This document shows, in pieces, positions 25,951-34,003 of a stretch of 58,383 nt of DNA. The position numbers and the translations under genes are program-made. Every line of letters begins with the position of its first letter. Position 1 is the stretch's first letter. The stretch covers positions 1 through 58,383 of the forward strand of contig JABWBO010000047.1 of the NCBI GenBank assembly GCA_013360465.1, in the 5' to 3' direction. The notes below the pieces were generated by a model, which was not told where the DNA came from, did no database searches, and saw nothing but the letters and a program-made list of their open reading frames with translations. Origin of the DNA: Anaerolineae bacterium. Its GTDB lineage: Bacteria > Chloroflexota > Anaerolineae > Aggregatilineales > Phototrophicaceae.

Positions 25951-28900
25951 ATGTATCACCCACCCGATTACATCGACAACATCACCAATGACCGTCAACT
26001 GCGCGAAGTGCTGCGCTGTCTACTGATTGAGTGGGGCGAAAAAGAACTGGACATCGCCAGCGGTTTCTTTGAGCCGCAGGTGTGGTCCATGCTTGGGGAC
26101 GCGCTCAAGCCGCTGTCGGCGTTCCGACTGCTGCTCGGTCGCCCACCGGAGATCGTCAACCCGAATGAGGATGCCGGGCTGGTCGATCTCACCCGATTGT
26201 ATCGGGATAAACTGCGTACCGACCTCGAAGACCTGCCACTCACCCGCGACTATGCCCACCTGATTGATGATCTGATCGCCTTTCTTCGCCGCGAGTCAGT
26301 AGCGGTGCGCTTCTACCGGGGTGACTTTTTGCACGCGAAGGCATATCTCACGCCGAATGCCGCCATCGTCGGCAGCAGCAATTTCACGCCGTCAGGGATG
26401 ACCCGCAAAGCCGAACTCAACCTTGTCCAACAGACCAAAGCGGTAATCCGCGATTTGCGTGACAACTGGTTCGAGAGCATGTGGGCAGATTCGACCGATC
26501 AAAAAGACGCGCTGATCGATACCCTAGCCGAGAGCAAGTTCGGCGGCGCACGCTGGACACCACATGATGTGTTCATCAAGGTATTGTACGAGTATTTCAA
26601 GGATCGCCTGCTGCCCGATGCGCCGGAAGCCCGTTTAGGCGTGGAACTGGCGAGCTTTCAACAGGAAGGCTTGCGCGAAGCCATTCGCCTGATCGACCGG
26701 CACGGCGGGGTGATCGTCAGCGATGCGGTGGGGTTGGGCAAAACCTATATTGGCATGGGGTTGCTGGAACATTACGTCTTGGGCAAGCGGCGCAAAGGCT
26801 TCATCCCGCGCGGATTGGTCATCTGCCCGGCACAGCTTCGTGATCTCGTGTGGGAACCGAAACTAAACGAATATGGTATCAAGTCTGATGTGATCTCTCA
26901 GGAAGCCCTCGGTCGTGCTGATTTCGACTGGAAAAGCCTCAACGCCTATGATGTCGTGCTGATCGACGAGAGCCACAATTTCCGCAATCCCGGCACCGGG
27001 CGCTACCAAAACCTGATGAAGCTGCTGGGGACGGGCAACCCCAACAAGCTCGTCGTACTGATGACGGCAACGCCGATCAATAATTCGATCTGGGACTTAT
27101 ACCATCAGGTCGCTTTTCTCACACGTGGGCAAGACAGCTTTTTCCGTGAGTACGGTATCCGCAATCTCAAGGGATTCTTCAAAGCGATTCAGGACGGCAG
27201 CACTGACATTTTCACCCTACTGGAACAGGTAATGGTGCGCCGCAGTCGCCAGGATGTCAAGCAGCGCATTGAGGCGGGCGAAGAGATCCGTCTGCCCGGC
27301 AAAGGCGTCATCCGTTTCCCCGAACGGCGCTTGCACGCCATCGCTTATGACCTCGATACGACCTATGACGGCTTTTATCAGAAGATCGTCGCCCTGATCG
27401 AAACCCTCGAATTGTGCAGCTTCGATATTGAACGCTTCCGAAAAGGGAAAGAAACTGGTGAAGTCAAAACCGCACGCCAGCGGTCAGAGGCATTGATCGG
27501 CATCCTCAAGACACTGTATCTCAAGCGTCTGGAAAGTTCTCTCACTGCATTCCGCATCAGTATTGAACGCCAGCGCGCCTTTCAATCACGCTTCTACGAT
27601 TTGCTGCTTCAAGAGCGCTTGCTCGATCCGGCAAGCAATCGTAAGCTGATCGCGCTCGAAGCCCAGGAAGATGTGAACGGCACAAACGGAACGAACGCCG
27701 ATGAAATCGAAGCCATTGTCGGCGCGCTCGACGAGATTGACATTCTTGAATATGACCTCCGCGCCGTTCGCCGCGCCGTCGATACCGACATCAAGACGCT
27801 GGATCGGATGCTGGAGATGGTCGAAACCGTGCAGCGGCTATCGGATGCGTCTCAGCAGGATGCGAAGCTGCTTGAAGTTAAGCAGGTACTGGGGGAACAG
27901 CTTCCCGGCGGCAAACGTAAAGTGCTGGTCTTCAGTTACTATCACGATACAGCGGAATATGTGTATCAGCAGTTGGTCAGCGACGTGAGTTGGGCGGTTG
28001 GATGGGAACATCCGCCGGTGATTGCTTTAATCAACGGCAGCACGCGCCCCGACCAGCGTGAGTTGATTGTGCGGCGTTTTGCGCCGAAAGCGAACACACC
28101 GCCGGGCGAACCCGATCCCATCAGTGAAAAGACCCCGGAAATCGACATCCTCATCTCGACCGATGTCCTCAGTGAAGGACAAAACCTGCAAGATGCAGGG
28201 GTCATTCTCAACTACGATCTGCATTGGACACCCATCCGCATGATTCAGCGCGCGGGACGCATCGACCGTTTGGGATCAGACCATCAGGAACTTGCCATCT
28301 ATAACTGCTTCCCTCAGCAGGGTTTAGAGAATTTACTGCGTTTGGTGCAGCGCTTACAGGATCGCATCCGCGACATTGATCGTACGGTTGGCTTGGATGC
28401 CAGTGTGCTAGGCGAAGTGATCGGCACGCGCTCTCTTGAACAACTGCGGAAGCTGCGCATCGGGGATGCATCCGTGATCGACGAACTGGAACGCGAAGGA
28501 GAACTTGTTTCAACCGATGAAATGAAGTTCCCGCTCACACTCTATTTGCAGCAGGTCGGCATGGATCGTATCCGTGCCATACCACGTGGAATCGGCTCAG
28601 GAATGGGTAAAACCACACCTCCTCATCCATCAGGGGTATTTTTCGCATTTCAAGCTGGAGACCGGCATTTCTGGCGGCTCTACACGGCGGATGGAGAAGT
28701 GATACAGGACAAACGCCGTTTGTTCCGCTATCTGCAAACTTCTCCCGATGAACCGCGCGTAATGCCTGCTGGGTTTGAGGTTTTCGACTTGTTGGATAAG
28801 GCGACACAAAGCGTGCTGCAAGAAATCAACAGTGCTATTCGCGCACAGCGAGTCCCGCCACCCATGAGCAGCCTCAATCTGGAATTGAGTACGTCGCTTA

Positions 28901-29190
28901 CGCAGTCCACGCTGTTCAGCGGCGAAGAAAACGAGGCGCTGCGCGCATTACGGGAGCGCGTGCAGCAAGTTGTTGTCAATGTGCCGCTGGATGCTTTCAA
29001 GCGAGACAAGGCACTCAAGCGCATCCGTGATGCTTTCAAAGAAACGACGGATCAGGCGGCGCTCATTCAAGCGCTTGATGAGTTTTTCATCGAGAACGAA
29101 CTCTATCGGGATGTGCCCCAGTCCAGATCGACACTTGAGCAGATCCGCGCTGAAGAGCTTCAACTTATTGCTTATGAGGTATTCGCATAA
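25951..29190 (+). CDS. Phospholipase-D-like domain fused to SNF2/RapA-type helicase (1079 aa)
   Basis: The N-terminal PLD domain has H128-x-K130 within FLHAKAYLTPNAAIVGSSNF. The helicase core has SDAVGLGKTYIG (GLGKT 261-265), LIDESHNFRNPG (DESH 339-342), LMTATPINNSIWDL, and C-terminal motifs STDVLSEGQNLQDAGVILN and QRAGRIDRLGS, all typical of SNF2/RapA-like translocases. The C-terminal about 250 residues are helical and unassigned. Same architecture as the protein at 15101-17842, but about 165 residues longer and clearly diverged. The ATG follows the stop of the small membrane protein directly. Likely a DNA translocase-nuclease in phage defence; substrate unknown. Confidence 0.85.
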   Translation: MYHPPDYIDNITNDRQLREVLRCLLIEWGEKELDIASGFFEPQVWSMLGDALKPLSAFRLLLGRPPEIVNPNEDAGLVDLTRLYRDKLRTDLEDLPLTRDYAHLIDDLIAFLRRESVAVRFYRGDFLHAKAYLTPNAAIVGSSNFTPSGMTRKAELNLVQQTKAVIRDLRDNWFESMWADSTDQKDALIDTLAESKFGGARWTPHDVFIKVLYEYFKDRLLPDAPEARLGVELASFQQEGLREAIRLIDRHGGVIVSDAVGLGKTYIGMGLLEHYVLGKRRKGFIPRGLVICPAQLRDLVWEPKLNEYGIKSDVISQEALGRADFDWKSLNAYDVVLIDESHNFRNPGTGRYQNLMKLLGTGNPNKLVVLMTATPINNSIWDLYHQVAFLTRGQDSFFREYGIRNLKGFFKAIQDGSTDIFTLLEQVMVRRSRQDVKQRIEAGEEIRLPGKGVIRFPERRLHAIAYDLDTTYDGFYQKIVALIETLELCSFDIERFRKGKETGEVKTARQRSEALIGILKTLYLKRLESSLTAFRISIERQRAFQSRFYDLLLQERLLDPASNRKLIALEAQEDVNGTNGTNADEIEAIVGALDEIDILEYDLRAVRRAVDTDIKTLDRMLEMVETVQRLSDASQQDAKLLEVKQVLGEQLPGGKRKVLVFSYYHDTAEYVYQQLVSDVSWAVGWEHPPVIALINGSTRPDQRELIVRRFAPKANTPPGEPDPISEKTPEIDILISTDVLSEGQNLQDAGVILNYDLHWTPIRMIQRAGRIDRLGSDHQELAIYNCFPQQGLENLLRLVQRLQDRIRDIDRTVGLDASVLGEVIGTRSLEQLRKLRIGDASVIDELEREGELVSTDEMKFPLTLYLQQVGMDRIRAIPRGIGSGMGKTTPPHPSGVFFAFQAGDRHFWRLYTADGEVIQDKRRLFRYLQTSPDEPRVMPAGFEVFDLLDKATQSVLQEINSAIRAQRVPPPMSSLNLELSTSLTQSTLFSGEENEALRALRERVQQVVVNVPLDAFKRDKALKRIRDAFKETTDQAALIQALDEFFIENELYRDVPQSRSTLEQIRAEELQLIAYEVFA

Positions 29191-29333
29191 GATTGGGAGT
29201 GCAGTTAATCGATGTGCGCTCCCAGTTTCAGTCTAGAACGGGAACGATGCATCGGCGTCAACGTATGCCATCTCGATGTGGTTGTCACCGCCGCCGCAGA
29301 AGACATGCGTACAGCGTATGAGGAGTAAACAGC

Positions 29334-29597
29334 ATGGGTGACACTATCGACAAAAAAGAATTGGTCACGCGCATCGCTAAGCGGCTGTCAAAAGACTCTG
29401 CCGAGATTTCTCCGATGATCGATGCTGCATTCGAGGAAATTTACGCCGCGTTGAAGCACGAAGAAAGTGTGTCGATTCGAAATTTCGGAACGTTCTACAT
29501 CGATATACGGCATACAGGAACCGTCTTCAAGTTCAATCCTAGTCAGCGCCTCAAAGCGCTGTTTGGGTGGTCATCTACCTACAAAGGCGAATTGTAG
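29334..29597 (+). CDS. HU/IHF-family DNA-bending protein
   Basis: An 87-aa protein with GAGGAGT upstream of ATG 29334. It follows the HU pattern: DKKELVTRIAKRLSKDSAEI, MIDAAFEEIYAALKHEESVS, then IRNFGTFYIDIRHTGTVFKF, where the GFGxF hinge reads NFGTF. The tip of the DNA-binding arm is short and the end (RLKALFGWSSTYKGEL) diverges from chromosomal HU. Such proteins bend DNA and can help at oriV, oriT or recombination sites. It is preceded by 143 bp of non-coding DNA and followed by 82 bp. Confidence 0.8.
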   Translation: MGDTIDKKELVTRIAKRLSKDSAEISPMIDAAFEEIYAALKHEESVSIRNFGTFYIDIRHTGTVFKFNPSQRLKALFGWSSTYKGEL

Positions 29598-29679
29598 TTG
29601 GTAGGCAACGAGCGATGTGGCTCAACTCGCTGCCAAGTGATGTCAGGGTGCCATCCCTACAAATACAATAGAGGGAACT

Positions 29680-30369
29680 TTGAAAATTACATGGACGTTC
29701 ACCGAACACGAAGTCGCAGATGTCCGGGACGTTGTGAACACGCAGATTGCGCGTAATCGACCCACTGTTCAGCAGCGTCAAAGTAGAAATATCGATCTTC
29801 CGTGGACATCTAACATCACGCAAGAGTCGCTTTGGCATGCTTTAGTATTAGGGTTTGTAACCACACAGCAAGCATCTGGCACAGGCAGCAACGTCTCCCA
29901 GTTCATGGAAGCTAAGCCTTTTACACTTACATATGCTGCTTGCAAAGAAGTTGAAGCACTTGGTGGAATATCGAGTCTGGAAAGTTTTGTCAACGACACG
30001 CTATTAAGAGTTAAAGTTGGGCGAAGAAAGAAGGTTGTTCCGGCGGTCATCGATGCCATCAAGCGCCTTGAAGCAGGCGAGTGGGTTGCTTACAAGCGAT
30101 ACGCCGATCAACTACTTAGCCAAAGGCTACAATCCTGTACCACTACTCATTATCAGCTTGAGCGAGAAGCCGCAGAATATTTGCTCGTCTTCAAGGAAAT
30201 TGGACCCAAACAATCACGAAACATCTGGCAATATTTAGGGCTTACACGCTATGCTGGCGTGTTCGACAGTCGAGTCACCCAATGGTTACGCAGCCAATTA
30301 TCATCTGATTTGGTTGTCCTGAATGCAAGTGTTCTAATGGAGAATAGGTTTAGACCTGGCGGGATGTAG
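29680..30369 (+). CDS. HhH-GPD-like DNA glycosylase (OGG/AGOG-type), putative
   Basis: A 229-aa protein from TTG 29680, preceded by AGAGGGAAC. The segment EIGPKQSRNIWQYLGLTRY followed by AGVFDSRVTQWLR (residues about 173-204) resembles the helix-hairpin-helix plus catalytic loop of OGG-type glycosylase/lyases. Lys177 and Asp196 are 19 residues apart, as are the catalytic Lys and Asp of OGG1. Such enzymes remove damaged bases, and plasmid-borne versions may act in base-modification defence. The N-terminal half has no recognised motif. The stop lies inside the palindromic repeat that follows, so the repeat may have inserted at the gene end. Confidence 0.45.
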   Translation: MKITWTFTEHEVADVRDVVNTQIARNRPTVQQRQSRNIDLPWTSNITQESLWHALVLGFVTTQQASGTGSNVSQFMEAKPFTLTYAACKEVEALGGISSLESFVNDTLLRVKVGRRKKVVPAVIDAIKRLEAGEWVAYKRYADQLLSQRLQSCTTTHYQLEREAAEYLLVFKEIGPKQSRNIWQYLGLTRYAGVFDSRVTQWLRSQLSSDLVVLNASVLMENRFRPGGM

Positions 30370-30421
30370 GGACGCGATTAATCGCGTCCGACACGGCGGA
30401 CGGCAAGAATGCCGTCCCTAC
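30366..30421. repeat. Palindromic repeat with GTAGGGACG arms
   Basis: GTAGGGACG (30366-30374) pairs with CGTCCCTAC (30413-30421). Inside it, GGACGCGATT/AATCGCGTCC (30370-30389) is a perfect 20-bp palindrome, and GGCGGACGGCA/TGCCGTC forms another stem. Dispersed GTAGGGACG palindromes of this kind are known to me from environmental bacterial genomes, including Chloroflexota. They behave like small non-autonomous mobile repeats or terminators. Only one copy is present here. Confidence 0.6.
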
Positions 30422-30736
30422 GAATTGCGCCAACGCATTCATTGAGGCTATGATCATGGATTTGTGTAGCCAAGCCGGGGTTTTACCCTGCATGTTTGAT
30501 GCAGCAGTATTCGATCGTGTGGACGACCGGTGAAAGCACGGAAATACCGTTTCCGAGATTACTCAGAAACGGTCAAAACAACTCCCAATTGCAGATCAGA
30601 CCAAGTGATAGCCGGGAGATCACAACTCAAGATAGAGGTATTGCGAATTCCAGCGTAACTTGAAGACGAATCCAATATAACTTGAGAAAAGCGGTGCTGT
30701 CAGTCACCCAACAGCACTGCTGCGAACTGCGCTAAA
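30422..30736. other. Intergenic region with iteron-like copies
   Basis: No gene supported. TTCCAGCGTAACTTGA starts at 30648 and AATCCAATATAACTTGAGAA at 30669; these two match the repeats in the candidate origin at 32.95-33.22 kb. A hairpin ACCGTTTC/GAAACGGT lies at 30546-30573, and CGGTGCTGT/ACAGCACTG near 30691-30719 is a stem that could end the ssb transcript on the - strand. Confidence 0.45.
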
Positions 30737-31102
30737 TCAAAACGGGATATCGGATTCTTCGCTGTGACCATTGTCGCCGTTCTCGGCGCGATCCAGCAGG
30801 ACGAGGCGGTTGGCATCGATGTCGAGGCTCGGCTGCGGCGTGCCGCCCTGATCCGTCCATGCGCTCAGACGCATCCAATCGCTGGAGGCTTGGATCAGGC
30901 TGCCCTTCTTGACATACCGCTGGGCGATCTCTGCCAGGCGGTTCCAACAGTTGACGCGCACCCATACGGTTTGTTTTTCGCCCGCACGGTTCTTGCGGCT
31001 GACCGCCACCGAGAACGACGCGACCGTCTGCTCACCCACCTGCCGCACCTGCGGATCACTGCCAACGTACCCGGTCACCTGCATATTCAACGAGCTGCCC
31101 AT
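30737..31102 (-). CDS. ssb: Single-stranded DNA-binding protein
   Basis: A 121-aa protein with GAGGAG upstream of its ATG. It has the OB-fold pattern of bacterial SSB: MQVTGYVGSDPQVRQVGEQT, then ASFSVAVSRKNR, VWVRVNCWNRLAEIAQRYVK and KGSLIQASSDWMRLSAWTD. It ends in the acidic tip SEESDIPF that recruits partner proteins. At 121 residues it is shorter than chromosomal SSB because the flexible linker is short. Plasmid SSBs protect the incoming strand during conjugation and support primases. The structured element at 31147-31332 lies 44 bp upstream, which matters for the regulation discussed in the findings. Confidence 0.93.
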   Translation of the reverse strand: MGSSLNMQVTGYVGSDPQVRQVGEQTVASFSVAVSRKNRAGEKQTVWVRVNCWNRLAEIAQRYVKKGSLIQASSDWMRLSAWTDQGGTPQPSLDIDANRLVLLDRAENGDNGHSEESDIPF

Positions 31103-31146
31103 TGTGAACTCCTCGCGCTTGTGCGCTTTCGCTGTTCATCGACCCT

Positions 31147-31332
31147 GTGTCGATTTCTGACCGGACAAAAGCAGGCGATCACGCCAACCATCACCCAAGG
31201 GGCGCTACCCGATTGCGGTGAAGGCTCAGCGAAGCTGAGCATGGCGCAAGCCCGGAGCAATCGGGTTAAGCGAAGTCCGCAGGACTTTGATGGGGGGCGC
31301 GCCTGCTAGGATGGTCAGCGACAAATCGACAC
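31147..31332. other. Structured intergenic element B (186 nt)
   Basis: Closing arms GTGTCGATTTCTGACC (31147-31162) and GGTCAGCGACAAATCGACAC (31313-31332) pair with a single 4-nt bulge on the right side. Further in, GCAGGCG pairs with CGCCTGC and CCATCA with TGATGG. At the tip there are two hairpins, CCCGATTGC/GCAATCGGG and AGTCC/GGACT. The first encloses CTCAGCGAAGCTGAG and GGCGCAAGCC. Element C at 45123-45307 has the same layout. It lies directly upstream of ssb on the - strand. Confidence 0.6.
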
Positions 31333-31658
31333 GTTTTCAGGTCGGATGGACGAATCGCCGCGCCGAAGGAGACGGTTGGGCGCGACGGGCGAATGTGTGA
31401 CCGCACAAAGGCAGAACTGTGTGCCAGTGGTGAGGAATTGCGGCTCTTGGCAGATCGACGCGATGCGGGGGGAAATGAAGGATGGGTTGCGGCGCTGGAA
31501 CAGCGGAGTCAGCGGCATGTCCACAAAAGCTGGAGCAGACGGCGGTTTGCGTCTGTACGGACGGAACTGCACGCCAATCGAGCCAGATCGATGCAACTCG
31601 GACTGCACATGCCAGAGAACGGTTTGGTCAGCGAGGGGAACGATCCGGCGGATGAGGC
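31333..31658. other. Intergenic region, no feature recognised
   Basis: About 326 bp between element B and the - strand gene at 31659. Short open frames on both strands lack ribosome sites and protein-like composition. No repeat or promoter stood out. Confidence 0.3.
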
Positions 31659-32276
31659 TCAGCGGTCGCGCTCGTCGGGGAAGTACGTGCTTTTGAAGTT
31701 GTAGAGGCTAGGCTGATCGCTGTGGCGAACGCCTTCGTACAGCGCGCCGGTGATACGGTTCAAGCCCTTGTGCAGCTTCTCGCGAGCGTAGCTTTCGTCG
31801 CCATGTGCGAGCATCTGGATGGCGGTCTGGGTCAGGTAATCGACGGCGGCGAGGAGTTCATATGCCATCCGCCCCTGCCATGAATGCACGCCGTTGGCAT
31901 GTGCCGTCGCCGTCTTGAGATCGTCGAGTCCGCTGTAAGCACGCAGCATCCCTTTGGCGGTTGCTTCAAAGTCATCGATGCGAACATCGTCCGGGGCGAA
32001 GCGACGCAGAAAATCGCGCATCGCATCGACCGTGTGAAACGACAGGAAATTTTGTCCGCACTGCGCCGCCAGCGGATGCCATGCCGTGGCGAAATCGGGA
32101 TGGTCACAGAGACCGAACGCCGTATTCTGTAAGGCGACAAGGATGTCCACAACGCGCGATTCATCGCGATCGGCGTTCAGGTTGGAGGCGAGAAACTCGC
32201 CGATGGCGTTGTACTGCGCCGCGTCGAAACGGTCATGATACCGCTGCATGGCGGTAGCTTTCGGATCGTGAATCAT
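31659..32276 (-). CDS. Unknown protein, 205 aa
   Basis: ATG 32276 is preceded by AAGGACAAG. The protein opens HDPKATAMQRYHDRFDAAQY and is helical throughout, with MAYELLAAVDYLTQTAIQML as a hydrophobic helix and LHKGLNRITGALYEGVRHSD near the end. There are no cysteine clusters, P-loop or signal peptide. It lies 14 bp after the next - strand gene (stop at 32291) and is probably in one operon with the two following small genes. Function not recognised. It does not look like the JAB-type PRTRC A protein. Confidence 0.55.
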   Translation of the reverse strand: MIHDPKATAMQRYHDRFDAAQYNAIGEFLASNLNADRDESRVVDILVALQNTAFGLCDHPDFATAWHPLAAQCGQNFLSFHTVDAMRDFLRRFAPDDVRIDDFEATAKGMLRAYSGLDDLKTATAHANGVHSWQGRMAYELLAAVDYLTQTAIQMLAHGDESYAREKLHKGLNRITGALYEGVRHSDQPSLYNFKSTYFPDERDR

Positions 32277-32290
32277 GAGCTTGTCCTTGT

Positions 32291-32698
32291 TTAGAGAGAT
32301 TCAGTGAGACGAATGAGGGTGGTAATGGTATTCGGATCAGTCGGTTGTTGGTCGATCTGAGCGAGGAGACGCGCGAGAACCGCGCTTGCAGAACTGTAAA
32401 GTGTGTACAGGCTGTCCTTGTACGGCAGCACCCATGTTCCGCTCGGAACACGTTTTGCGCCGTCTCCGTGCAAAAGGAATGGCAGCATCGGCATGGATGT
32501 GAATGTCCACCCGGTGGCAAAGACTAGCGGCTCCGCACGCTCGGCGGCATCGAGTGTCCAATCCGCATAGAGCACACGCCCATTATCGTGCGCGAGATAA
32601 GCGCATTTCAGGGAGAGTCCGCCGAGATCACTGAATGGCAGACGAACGACTTTGAGTAGTATGACGGGCTGCCAGTTGAGGTGGGTGAGCGTATTCAT
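32291..32698 (-). CDS. Unknown protein, 135 aa
   Basis: A beta-rich protein opening MNTLTHLNWQPVILLKVVRL and ending TDPNTITTLIRLTESL. A segment around FATGWTFTSMPMLPFLLHGD has the composition of a small beta-barrel. Its start overlaps the stop of the 78-aa gene upstream (TGA within ATGA, 32695-32698), and it is followed after 14 bp by the 205-aa gene. No known domain. It could be a regulator or partner of the PRTRC block that precedes this operon. Confidence 0.5.
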   Translation of the reverse strand: MNTLTHLNWQPVILLKVVRLPFSDLGGLSLKCAYLAHDNGRVLYADWTLDAAERAEPLVFATGWTFTSMPMLPFLLHGDGAKRVPSGTWVLPYKDSLYTLYSSASAVLARLLAQIDQQPTDPNTITTLIRLTESL

Positions 32699-32931
32699 GG
32701 CAGATCCTCGAACCAGATGCCGCTGAAGCGCGCAAACTCACCGTTGTCGAGGAAGCGCACCCAGACCGTGTGAATACCGATGCTGTAGGGCAGCACGTTG
32801 TCGCAGAGTGGATAGTGACTGACAATGCACTTGCGGCGGGGATTGACCGTACTCAACCCAACGATATGACCGATCGCGCCCGGTTTTGGCAGCTTTGATC
32901 GGTGAATATTCTGTCTACGGCAGTCGAGCAC
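32695..32931 (-). CDS. Small unknown protein, 78 aa
   Basis: GTG 32931 is chosen because AAGGGGA lies about 8 bp upstream; an open frame continues to 33102 but runs through the iteron-like region and looks non-coding there. The protein reads GAIGHIVGLSTVNPRRKCIV, then a beta-rich tail (IGIHTVWVRFLDNGEFARFS). It resembles a small SH3-like barrel. It starts 20 bp from the candidate origin, so a Rep-associated role is possible, but no initiator family is recognised. Confidence 0.4.
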   Translation of the reverse strand: MLDCRRQNIHRSKLPKPGAIGHIVGLSTVNPRRKCIVSHYPLCDNVLPYSIGIHTVWVRFLDNGEFARFSGIWFEDLP

Positions 32932-32950
32932 GGCTAATTTCCCCTTGTGG

Positions 32951-33223
32951 ATTCCAACGTAACTGTGGAATAGAAAAACGGTGAATACGAGAGACTTGCT
33001 GTTTTTTGCATCCTTTCCTCCGTAGAAAAATCCAACGCAACTTGAGAAAAGCGCCGACTTTCCAGCGTAACTTGAGAAAAAGTCGAGATCATGGTGGAGC
33101 AAGCACTGTGAGACAGATAGAGCAGCGACTTTGAGATGACGAGCGAAACAAACGCCCGTTTTGTATCACACATTTTCTACACTTATGGTGGAAAAACCGG
33201 CTTTTCCACAGTTACGTTGGAAT
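32951..33223. other. Candidate replication origin (oriV) with iteron-like repeats
   Basis: ATTCCAACGTAACTGTGGAA at 32951-32970 returns as a perfect inverted copy at 33204-33223. Two direct copies of a related repeat lie between them: TCCAACGCAACTTGAGAAAA at 33030-33049 and TCCAGCGTAACTTGAGAAAA at 33061-33080. TTTTCCACA (33202-33210) matches the DnaA-box consensus TTWTNCACA. The intervening DNA is AT-richer than its surroundings. These are features of iteron-type plasmid origins. The stop codon of the ThiF gene abuts the right arm. Confidence 0.6.
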
Positions 33224-34003
33224 TCACACCCTTACCAAGTAGGCAGAAAGCTCATCTTTTGTAATAGGGATGCTCCGAATCCCAATCCCATCGCTGCTGA
33301 TGTAGCTGAGGAAGGACGTTATGGGGGATCTGTGCATGAGCTTGTAGAGATACTGAGCAGCGACGACGGCAACCCAATCATTCACAAGCAGGTGCTGGCT
33401 GCCTTCCTCGACGAGTGCGGCGCATGAGACAGGCGGAGTCGGCTGTGGCGCTGCGGGTTCCGGTTCGAGCAGCTGCGGAAACACAAGCGCGGCATTCGGG
33501 AGATAGGCATACTTGCCGTCTTTCCCTTCGAGATGCCGCAGCATCAGGTCACGATCTGACACGTTACCGCATACTACCTGTGCCGTGTCGTAGGTATTTC
33601 CGCAGTCGATCCATAGCGCGCCCTTTACGCGGCTCAATTCCTGCCGTGCAAGATGATTATCTACCGCACCGATCACGATCACGCCGCCCTGCCGCTCGAA
33701 GTGCTTTTCAGCGTTCAGCGGTTCGGCAATGCCCACCGCATTCAGCCCCAACGCGCAGTTGAAGCGCCGCATCAGCACGTGCGCTTTCGGCTGTCCGACA
33801 TCCCCGGCGGTATAAAGCTGCCGTCCGACGTTCTTCATCTCGACGCTATCCGGATCGATCAGCACGAGCTGCGGGGTGTGCATCCGCCGCGCTTTCATGT
33901 CGTACAGAATGCGGGCAGCACTGCGAGCGATCTGCGCCCCGGTGCCGCCCAAACCAACAATCGTCACCGTTTTGATGTACAGATTCGGATCGAACACGTT
34001 CAT
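33224..34003 (-). CDS. PRTRC system ThiF-family protein
   Basis: A 259-aa protein from ATG 34003, with GGGAGAGG upstream; a longer frame to 34186 overlaps the PRTRC B gene and is rejected. It has the E1/ThiF nucleotide-binding start TVTIVGLGGTGAQIARSAAR (GLGGTG 17-22), then LVLIDPDSVEMKNVGRQLYT and VIVIGAVDNHLAR. ThiF-type proteins adenylate a small partner's C-terminal glycine. In PRTRC plasmids the gene is the last of the block, as here. It overlaps the PRTRC B gene by 4 bp and ends beside the candidate origin. Confidence 0.85.
   Translation of the reverse strand: MNVFDPNLYIKTVTIVGLGGTGAQIARSAARILYDMKARRMHTPQLVLIDPDSVEMKNVGRQLYTAGDVGQPKAHVLMRRFNCALGLNAVGIAEPLNAEKHFERQGGVIVIGAVDNHLARQELSRVKGALWIDCGNTYDTAQVVCGNVSDRDLMLRHLEGKDGKYAYLPNAALVFPQLLEPEPAAPQPTPPVSCAALVEEGSQHLLVNDWVAVVAAQYLYKLMHRSPITSFLSYISSDGIGIRSIPITKDELSAYLVRV

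Noticed and set aside
31346-31696. + strand frame of 116 codons in the intergenic region after element B
   Set aside because: Basic, low-complexity product, no ribosome site, and it overlaps the end of the 205-aa gene in antisense.
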